Part shown: piece by piece, positions 18,609 to 25,913 of the stretch
Numbering within the stretch: position 1 is the first letter of the stretch
Layout: each line of letters begins with the position of its first letter
From: Wuchereria bancrofti
Taxonomy: Eukaryota; Nematoda; Chromadorea; Rhabditida; Onchocercidae
Length of the DNA: 25,913 nucleotides
Assembly: GCA_005281725.1 (NCBI GenBank)
Contig: SSBO01000043.1
Coordinates: 1-25,913 of the forward strand
Direction of reading: 5' to 3'
The notes under the pieces: model-generated
The model's database searches: none
What the model saw: the letters and a program-made list of their open reading frames with translations, nothing else
Told to the model about the DNA's origin: nothing
Program-made: the position numbers and the translations under genes

Positions 18609-20176
18609 CTTTTGCAAGAAATTTTAAAAACTAATAAGAACGTTGAGAATTATTCCGAAAAGAAAAGAAGCAGTAACAAGATGATATTAATATTAAAAGT
18701 TGATAATAATAATATACTAATATTAAATATAAAAAAAATTTAATGTGATATTGATATTAAAGTTTTGGACAGTTAAGGTTGGAAAAATATATTAAAATAC
18801 ATGTTATTCGATTCCTCATTTATTAAGAACCAAACTTGAACATTGCCCATGAATGCTTTCTTTTCTGCATGTGTTTGGAATCGCCCGTGATCAAACTTGG
18901 AGCTGGTGTCGATCCATTTCAAGTTGATTTTTTCATAAGCGAAACGTTTCGTTTGCGTAATTAATGATTTTCGTAGTGTGATAGGCCTCTTTTTCGAACC
19001 CATACAGCAACCCCGAATCAAGACGAAATCCTGATTCACTAAGCCATAGTGCGGGAAGCCTCCCTAAAATATTTATAATTATAGAAAACAAGAGATAACA
19101 TCAACTGCATAAAAGAGGTCAACAATTGCATTCAGTCCCGTGCGGTTGTCAGCACATAATACGCTGAATTGCAGACCAGCATCATCATTATGCAATTTAT
19201 ATCACCCCTCCCCATCGTTTACGAATCATTTACACTTACCATAGGATTAATACTCTTCTCCGTAATATCATAGTCTGTATCACCGTTTCTTCTGCCCTCC
19301 CCGGTTAGACAAGATTTTGCTATCCGGTAGATTTTCTTGTTGACTTCCGTACGATGATGACAGCCTTTCTGACCAGCACGAGCAACCGTAAACTGTACAC
19401 GAGATGGATGCCAAGCTCCGACACACGCTACCTAAACCCCGGATCAGACTTATCAGTATTGTTAAAGCAACTGAAAACTTTTTTAGAAAATGAGTGGCTC
19501 AGCTTCAATATATCGACAAGAGATTTTCAGTCCGCTACTTCCATTTAGTCTTATACATCACTGCCATCGAACTACTGCAAACAAAATATGCTTCAATTAA
19601 GTCAGGAAAACTGTACCTTTCGAAGACCCTTATGTGTTTTTCATGGAAGTTTTTTTGTATGCCAACGACTTGTAATACCTTTGAAATCTTTTCCCTTGGT
19701 AACACCAATAGTACCAGTCACTTCATCTTGGGCGAATACCGAGTCTACTGGCACCTAAGTGTGAAGAATATTCCAGTTAATTCTGCTTTCCTTGGTAAGA
19801 TTGAAAAAAAACATTTGCACGTCATTAAGCGGTCTTAAAATTTACCTGTTTTTCGAAATGTTCATAAGCCCAATCAACTTTTTCGGGGACTGTACCACCA
19901 TCTACTTGTATTTCTGTAATGTGAGCCTTTTTCTCCCGATGCTTCATAACTTTCATCTGCAAAGTCGAAAGTGAACAGAAACTCTACATGAAACTTGTAA
20001 TCGGTTTAAATAAAAAAAAAGAGAAAACCTCTCCCATGCGCATGTGCAATAACACCAATTATTGAACAATATTTCTTCATCTTGGCCAAATCAGCTTGTA
20101 TCGATTTCATATTATCCTCATCTTGTCATTCCCTCCCATGCTTTTGAAATGCCTTTTCGATGAATTCCTGTGGAAT

Positions 20177-20624
20177 ATGAGAACTCTAATAACGTAAAAG
20201 CAAAGAACAAAAGCTCCCGCTTCTTACGCCGTTTTAGTAGCCTTCATGTTACGCTGACAACATTTGTAACAGCGAAAGGTCTGTTCTCCGATGAATGAAT
20301 TTGCTACTCATGCAAAACACTGCAGAGGAGAGTGACCGTATTTTCAAAACTATGCACTGAAGTAACCAATTCATTTCAAATGTAGCAAAACGACATCGAG
20401 GCTCAGAAGGAAGGCAGCATATACTGGACCGTTGCTATCTTCATAACTAGTATCTTCCTAGCCTCTCGTCAGCTTTCAGAATTTTTCTACAACGGAACTT
20501 GAGAATCGAACCCGGGACACTCATTTGCAAACCATTTTACCCACAACACCACCAAGCAAACCACTTCCCCGGCTCAATGCCGCAAACTTAAGAAAATGTC
20601 TAAGGAAATCGATTAAATGTAATT
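20177..20624. other. Non-L3 DNA inside the L3 pseudogene
   Basis: About 450 bases between the degraded end of exon 2 and exon 3. L3 residues that should lie at this junction (after RRRF.KNW and before KAF) are missing or altered. Part of it is tRNA-like (20495-20575). It may be an old intron with a SINE, or an insertion that destroyed an exon edge. Confidence 0.6.
20495..20575 (-). repeat. tRNA-like sequence, probably SINE head
   Basis: On the minus strand a B-box-like GGTTCGATTCT (20502-20512) lies at tRNA-like spacing from an A-box-like TGGTGTTGTGGG (20540-20551), with CCCGGGTTCGA in the T-arm position. The anticodon stem does not pair and the acceptor arm pairs only weakly, so it is not a functional tRNA. 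A tRNA-derived SINE or tRNA pseudogene fits best. Confidence 0.6.
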
Positions 20625-21165
20625 TTTCTAGATCCTTCGTCGGCAATTTTCTGACAGATGTTCTGCCCACACTGTCTTAAACTGTCGCGGACCGCGCGGC
20701 GTATCAATGTATCCCACCACACCAACGATAATCATCGGAGGTGTTTCCAGAACTGCTTCGACAACTTCCTTTTTATTAATCTTTGATACTGGTTTATCAA
20801 CCTATAATACGCCACACACTTAATATATGTGAAACTATACAATGTATAGTTGGGACACAAATACGAAGCACTCAGTCCAATAGGGAACATTTTATAACTC
20901 ATCACACTATTACTCAAATAATAGTCAATGAATTCATCATTATGCATTGCTCACTAATACCAACATCAAAAAGTCAAAATAAGAAAATGATACCTCACGG
21001 ACAATATGAGTCATCCCAGCCTTAAAACCCATAAATGCAGTTAAATGAATCGGTTTTGAGGGAACATCCTTGGGAAAGGCCTTAATTTTTCCACGAGGCG
21101 TTTCGATCGTTTCTTGGGTGTAAAACCCATCGATGTCGTGGAGCCGAAAATTTACGATGAGACAT

Positions 21166-21842
21166 TGCAAGTCCGATTAACTAAAAATTAATTTCAATTA
21201 TAGTTTTCATTATTTACTTTAAACGTATCGATGTTCCATCGGCAACTGTAGAAAAGAAGCAAATACTTCTAAGTGTATACAATCTACAACCTACGATTAT
21301 AACATACAACATAAACAGTTAATCATCGAAGAATTAAAGCGAATGACTGACGACACATTCAAAGAATTAATTACCACCCCAAGTCTGAATCCATTATGCA
21401 GACAGTTAGTTCTTTTCTCCAGCTAGAAGAAGAGAATAGATGTTCTCATTCTACAAGAACGAGAACAAAGAAAATAAAAACACTCCCACCCACAATTCCC
21501 AATCCTTGCCTCAAAATTAATTTCTACTGAAAAACAAAAATGGACGATTTCAACTAAATGAAATTTAGTTGAAAAACCACGTACTTCCACGTACACGTTA
21601 ACTTACTACAAACAAGCAAAAACCATTTTCCAGATCAAAATATTACAGCAAGAAAAACTTGATTAAGACATTGAAGACAACACAATGATTTAGTTCAAAA
21701 TAATCTAGAAATCATGGAAAACTGGTAGATATCACAGCTTGTATTATATATTATAAGTGAAGTGATAAATATAAAGAAAATGCCCTATAAATCACACTGA
21801 GTCTAAGTCCTACAATTTAGCTTTTCTTTTATATGTTTTCAG
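21166..21842. other. Region upstream of the RPL3 copy; no gene seen
   Basis: The L3 ATG has CTTGCA immediately before it. No clear SL acceptor is visible directly upstream. The rest is AT-rich. It ends in a good plus-strand acceptor (TATATGTTTTCAG, up to 21842) for the candidate exon that follows. Confidence 0.4.
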
Positions 21843-22151
21843 GCGAGCTATAATCCACCTTGTGTAAGACAATCAAATTCTACTTCCTCAACAGCATCCC
21901 AACCCAAACTAATTACCAACCACCCACTCCAACCCAAACTAATTACCAACCACCCACCCCAGCCCAAACTAACCACCAACCACCCATCCCAACCAAACCA
22001 TCCAAACTACCACCAACCTTCCTCCATTCAGCACAATTTTTTTTTAGGGTCCTGTTACAGTAATCAGGCTATCAACTTCTGTTATAATTTCGCTAATACA
22101 ACTTCATATCCCAAATTTTCTATCTCACAAAGAATTATTATGCTATTCTGA
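21843..22151 (+). CDS. Candidate terminal exon with decapeptide repeats
   Basis: After a strong nematode-type acceptor (TTTTCAG at 21842), a frame of 102 codons stays open to TGA at 22149-22151. It starts ASYNPPCVRQSNSTSS, then has three ten-residue repeats of type QPKLITNHP, then a part with GSCYSNQAINFCYNF. The 30-bp DNA repeat is a multiple of three, so another frame is also open and gives a different repeat (TPTQTNYQPP). The acceptor favours the first frame. I know no family for it. A simple-sequence tract can create long open frames by chance, so confidence is low. AATAAA occurs at about 22365. Confidence 0.35.
   Translation, partial: ASYNPPCVRQSNSTSSTASQPKLITNHPLQPKLITNHPPQPKLTTNHPSQPNHPNYHQPSSIQHNFFLGSCYSNQAINFCYNFANTTSYPKFSISQRIIMLF
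21901..21990. repeat. 30-bp minisatellite, three units
   Basis: Units 21901-21930, 21931-21960 and 21961-21990 (consensus starts AACCCAAACTAATTACC). Units 1 and 2 differ at one position; unit 3 differs at a few. C-rich on the plus strand, unlike the surroundings. Confidence 0.9.
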
Positions 22152-24111
22152 CAGTATCAATAGAAAAATTATTTTTCTCCTCATCTTTTTCTCTATTTAT
22201 TTATATTTCTCTCGTCTATTTATGAAGGAATTTTAGCAAATGGATTACCTTGTTCTTATTACATCATTGTGAATCGGTTAATTAGTTCTCATCTAATAAT
22301 TTAACAGACCTAAAAATGGATTCATTCCATTGCTTTTCTTCCCATTCTATTTTTTTCCTTTGGAAATAAAACTTAACTAACAATCAAATCTTGGCTAAAA
22401 TTATTAACTAATCAGTTGTATTTCTCAGATATATTGCTAAATATATGCATGTATGAATAGAATAATTTTAAATAGTGATATTAATATATAAAGAAATATA
22501 AATGAATAATTTTGTTTCATATTACAGTTTACTACACTTATGTATATGTATATATTTAGATAATTGGGAATTTTTATGTATGAAAAACAAGATATCAATT
22601 ATGTGCTGTTATATGTCAAGGAACTATATATGTCAAAGTCTGATTGTAATTTCGTTAATTTATCATTGAGCTGAAACTTCAGACTTTTTAACGAATTCAA
22701 GAAAGTAGTATGATTCAAAAAGTGCTTAATCTGCGAATAAATCCTAAATGGGATTCAATATCTTCATAGAGACTTAATGCAACATAAAGTCAAATCTCAT
22801 AGATTTCAATGACCAGAAGTGTGATTTAACAAATAAAGATTTAATAAAAAAAATTTTTAAAAAAGTCAAACCTAACAATAGTGGGAACAAGTCATAAAAA
22901 ATTCAAGTCAAAATCAATAACTTTATAGAGTTCTCTAAATATATTTTCAGTCATTACTACAACTAGATTCCTTAGCTATCAGATATTTCTAGGTTTAATT
23001 TATTATAGAGAATTACCATCTATTTTCAACGTAATTTTTATACCTTTTTATCACTAAATATTAACTAGTCGAATCAATATCGGCACCAGTCATTTCTTTC
23101 AAATATTTTTCTATGCTTTATGGTTCTTAAATTAATCAATAAATTTTAGATTAATTCAAACTCAAAATTATTGCAAATAATTATAAGTTACAAAATATGT
23201 TTGCATCTACAAAAAATAAAATTCAATTCATTCAAAAATTCTGCAGTTCCTTTCTCATCATTATTCCAATTTCATATTCACTTTTACTTCGTTTTAGCCA
23301 CCTATATTCAACTAAATCGATGAACAGTAAAATTTTTTGAATTTCAATTATTTTTCAAATTTATTCTTAACAATGCAAACATTTTGATGATATTGTGGTA
23401 ATAAAAATGAATAATAAAGATTATCTCTCCTTGTATTTGTATATAAAAATGAAAAAAAAAAGTGGAGAAAAAAGAAATAATATTGAAAAAGAATTATATG
23501 ATTTTATTTTGTAAGGAAGATAAGTGCAGGTTTATATCAGAGAGGAATGCTTCTCTCAATCATTCCTCTACAATCAGTGACACTTCACCGCACTCAATTG
23601 TTCATCAGCATACTTTCATCATCTTATCTGATTTCCTGATAATTTAGTTTAAAACAAAACTATGATGATCTCATTTTGATCAATTTTTAATCAAAAATCT
23701 ATCACTTCACTTGAGATATCTTTAACTGCATTCTGAAATCGTCATACTTTTACATATATATTACATTCGGTTCTGTTAAGTATTCCAATAATAAATCCTT
23801 TTCTTAATATTAGTAGGACAAATAGGAACAAATTGAAGTTTTTGCTCAGTTGTTTCCTTCTAACTTTTATTTTTAACTGGTATTATTTCTGGAAGTAATT
23901 CACTTGTCGTAGAAAATTTTTTCATTACTTTTTCCTTTGAATACTATCAAAAATGGAATGCTTACAGTGACAATTGTTTTGATTATATTTTCCTTTTTTT
24001 CTTTTCATTTTTCATTGATTTGACAGAATGAACGAAATGAACTTTTTTTTCATCCTTTTTTCTTCTTTTCTTAATCACCATTATTTTTTGTCATTTTTTT
24101 TTGCTTTCCAG
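22152..24111. other. AT-rich intergenic stretch, no gene seen
   Basis: About 2 kb with frequent stops on both strands, poly-A/T runs and no repeat of note. Short open frames such as 23462-23647 have no recognisable protein features. Confidence 0.5.
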
Positions 24112-24231
24112 TTGAAACATTTCGTTTCGTTTACTAAGCTAACATGCATTCATACCAGAAAATTACTTGAAATACCAGGCATTGATCCATCCAGTGATAT
24201 CGTCCTTTTTGCTTCGCCATTTTTCATTTAA
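24112..24231 (+). CDS. Weak candidate terminal exon upstream of the MOLO-1-like gene
   Basis: A pyrimidine-rich acceptor (TTTGCTTTCCAG, up to 24111) precedes 39 codons and TAA. The peptide includes TRKLLEIPGIDPSSDIVLF. The family is not recognised and no upstream exon is found. If real, it ends only about 220 bases before the splice acceptor of the next gene, a spacing compatible with an operon. It could equally be a chance open frame. Confidence 0.25.
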   Translation: MKHFVSFTKLTCIHTRKLLEIPGIDPSSDIVLFASPFFI

Positions 24232-24440
24232 CATTTCAAAATATCAAAAACAAAAAGCAAATTTAGCAAAAAAATTATAAATTTGAATATTATATTAGCT
24301 CTATTAAATAATTTTTATTTTTACTCAAAATCATTAAACAGTAGACATTAATATGTTATGATTGTAATATTTTTTACTTTTGTAATATTTGTAATTGTAA
24401 TACTTCACAAATTAATTAAATTAATTAAAACTGCTATAAG

Positions 24441-24449
24441 TATTTTCAG
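24441..24449 (+). promoter_or_regulatory. Splice acceptor one base before the ATG (probable SL trans-splice site)
   Basis: TATTTTCAG matches the nematode acceptor consensus and is followed by A and then ATG. An acceptor placed this tightly before a start codon, with no visible upstream exon, is the usual picture for SL1 trans-splicing. Confidence 0.65.
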
Positions 24450-24450
24450 A

Positions 24451-25066
24451 ATGTGGCATTGTAATTTAATAATACTGCTATTGCTTATCATTCAATTTTG
24501 CTTTGCTCAAGAACAAGCAGTAAATACTTTTCCAAATCCTCGTACTAATGGCTACAGTGATTGTGGGCTAAAATCGAAAGGATATGTGTGTGATCCAGAC
24601 AAAGTTACCTTTATTCAGTTTTTTATTGCATAATTACTTACTCTAAATAATTTCCTAAAACTTATTCGAAATAGCTTTCGAGACAGTAATAAGGAAATTT
24701 TATTAATCAAAAATAATATTGCTTAGACTTAGTAAAGCATCATTTCCTTAATATTTATCTCTTCATAGCTAATACGACAAATAGTCTATTCAAGAAATGA
24801 ATCGTCAAATAAAAAAACGAAATCGACGAAATGACTGAAAAATGACAAATGATCATCTCTTTTGTACTTTCTCTTATAGCTTGAAGATATTTAATTAAGC
24901 GTTATCCTGATGGAAATTGTAAAAAGTATTTTAGCAATTTACCGAACAAGAAAGATATCGACTGAACAATGATTTGCTTCAATTGTCACAACGAACCTCG
25001 GGTGATCAGAGAGCGGACTTTTGCACTACAAAAGGTGTTGATGCCACTTTATTCATCACAAAACAG
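24451..25066 (+). CDS. MOLO-1-like (TPM-domain) protein, first two exons
   Basis: Exon 1 is 24451-24603 (51 codons) and exon 2 is 24935-25066 (44 codons). The exon 1 donor is AAA|GTTACC, the acceptor TATTTTAG, and the exon 2 donor CAG|GTTATC, all in phase 0. Residues 1-19 are a hydrophobic signal peptide. Then comes FPNPRTNGYSDCGLKSKGYV with CDPDK, and, after the intron, TEQERYRLNNDLLQLSQRT and ADFCTTKGVDATLF. FPNP, CDPD and the EqERYrLN block are marks of the nematode MOLO-1 family, secretory or single-pass membrane proteins. C. elegans MOLO-1 is an auxiliary subunit that boosts levamisole-type acetylcholine receptors. Many paralogs exist, so exact orthology is open. The start was chosen at the ATG after the acceptor, although the frame is open farther upstream. 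The rest of the domain and any membrane anchor are not seen by 25913. No lesion is seen. Confidence 0.75.
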
Positions 25067-25886
25067 GTTATCATCAAAGATTTTCTATTTTTTCATGAAC
25101 AGAATTCATTGGAAAATTAAACTTTTTGTTTCATTTTTCTCTTCGAAGTTCTCAGCTTATGATTATTTTTGTTCTGTCCTTTTTTTCTTCACTTATCTCT
25201 ATTCTTTCCTGAATTCAAATTGGAAATAACATAATATTCTAAATATTAACTTAAGATTTAATGGCAAAATTTAACTTTTAATACCAAAAAATTTGATATA
25301 TCAAAAAGTTTGGTACTATTAGCATGAAGTTGAATTTCAACAATTTTAACTTACAGCCAATATAAATTTAGAACCTTGTCATGGCAAATCTATTTAACTT
25401 TCTAGTTAAAATTGCTAGAAAAGTAATTAAAATGTAAAACAACCGAATATGAAAGCTTTTAGGGTAATAAGCAATTAGCACATCAATTGAATATCTTTTG
25501 GGCTGTTGATGAACAATGTAAAAAATCAATCGTTTTCGTACTTTCGACCAATGACCACAGCTTATATTATGCAGCCGATGAGAATTCTCCCATATGTTTG
25601 TTTGTTTATCCAAGAAATTTCATTCATTTTTTTTATTTCAACTACAATTGTATAAGATCAAGCTGATAAAGATTTCATAAGAATGCTATAATGAATTAGT
25701 TAATCAGATGATTTGAATTAATAATATAATCTGACTAGTTAGCTGAATCAATAAAAATAATTTAATAACCATCATTACAGCCAATACATGATCACCTTGC
25801 ATTGTCATCTAGACGGGATATCATTTATCAAAGATACATAGTTCGTAATTCAGTAGAAGGTTCTAAATCAGATTGTGAAGATTCCC
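25067..25886. other. Probable intron of the MOLO-1-like gene; no exon identified
   Basis: Begins with the GT donor after exon 2. I see no continuation of the MOLO-1 domain. Acceptor-like sites at about 25350, 25573 and 25780 precede short open frames, of which 25781 to the window end is open in phase 0, but its sequence does not resemble the family. The next exon probably lies beyond the window. Confidence 0.4.
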
Positions 25887-25913
25887 CTCTCTCTCTCTCT
25901 CTCTCTCTCTCTC
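25887..25913. repeat. (CT)n microsatellite at window end
   Basis: About 13 CT units running to the last base, so the full length is unknown. Confidence 0.95.

Larger units (their letters stand above)
18843..21165 (-). pseudogene. rpl-3: Ribosomal protein L3 gene copy, unprocessed pseudogene with introns
   Basis: L3 is a core protein of the 60S subunit near the peptidyl transferase centre. Exons with canonical borders on the minus strand: 21165-20994 ([11 protein letters not shown]..., ...MTHIVREV), 20801 to about 20625 ([20 protein letters not shown]), 20167 to about 20035, 19956-19846 ([14 protein letters not shown]), 19754-19617 ([19 protein letters not shown]), 19431-19240 ([20 protein letters not shown]), 19063-18843 ([18 protein letters not shown]...). 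Damage: two frame changes in exon 1, a two-codon loss and TAG (20628-20630) in exon 2, a tRNA-like insertion after it, TGA (20126-20128) and a lost donor in exon 3, TGA (19641-19643) in the conserved LPRKTHKG motif, and a wrong C-terminus after AFMG. Introns are kept, so it arose by DNA duplication, not retroposition. A working copy must exist elsewhere. Base-call errors could explain one or two lesions, hardly all. Confidence 0.9.

Noticed and set aside
18595..18609. Minus-strand AATAATGGGGCGGAATTTGA as another L3 piece (NNG.EFD motif)
   Set aside because: It is too short, followed by stops, on the wrong side of the last exon, and part of a local 50-bp repeat.
25781..25913. Open stretch after CATTACAG as exon 3 of the MOLO-1-like gene
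   Set aside because: It is in phase, but the peptide does not resemble the family and runs into the CT microsatellite.

Overview
The window is nuclear DNA of a nematode, AT-rich and mostly non-coding. The best evidence is exact copies of the 22-nt nematode SL1 spliced-leader sequence, ribosomal protein L3 exons of nematode type with short introns and TTTTCAG-like acceptors, a nematode MOLO-1-like gene, and BEL/Pao retroelements with DUF1759-type gag. The low GC and intron style would fit a filarial worm, but the species cannot be fixed from sequence alone.

Layout. (1) 1-7320 is AT-rich and without recognisable genes. It holds three single-N gaps (342, 3653, 6165), and each sits at the junction of repeated sequence. 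At 3653 and 6165 the two sides are direct copies of 1572 and 1611 bp, which looks like overlapping contigs laid end to end. At 342 the two sides form an inverted repeat. A separate 1086-bp direct tandem duplication (741-2912) contains no N. (2) 7321-13945 is a 6.6-kb BEL/Pao LTR retrotransposon on the minus strand. It has 558-bp LTRs about 1-1.5% apart, gag with one in-frame stop, and a long pol with zinc knuckles, protease, reverse transcriptase, RNase H, integrase and a DUF5641-like tail that runs into a frameshift. (3) 13946-16298 has little beyond one candidate exon. (4) 16299-17421 is a decayed remnant of a second BEL/Pao family on the plus strand: gag in several frames, no pol, and an LTR-like end. 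(5) 17739-21165, minus strand, is an intron-containing ribosomal protein L3 (RPL3) pseudogene with at least three nonsense codons, frameshifts in its first exon, a tRNA-like SINE-type insertion, and a 3' end separated by about 1 kb with a 57-bp duplication. (6) 21843-25913, plus strand, has a candidate exon with a 30-bp minisatellite, another candidate terminal exon, and the first two exons of a MOLO-1 family gene preceded by a splice acceptor suited to SL trans-splicing. The window ends in a (CT)n run.

The most striking observation is that both retroelement families, whose gag proteins differ clearly, carry an exact SL1 sequence in sense orientation inside the LTR. It is followed by GT and, 8-9 nt later, by AATAAA. 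This suggests that the R region of these elements starts with the host spliced leader, either to borrow its initiator function, to mimic trans-spliced host mRNAs, or as a leftover of reverse-transcribing a trans-spliced RNA.
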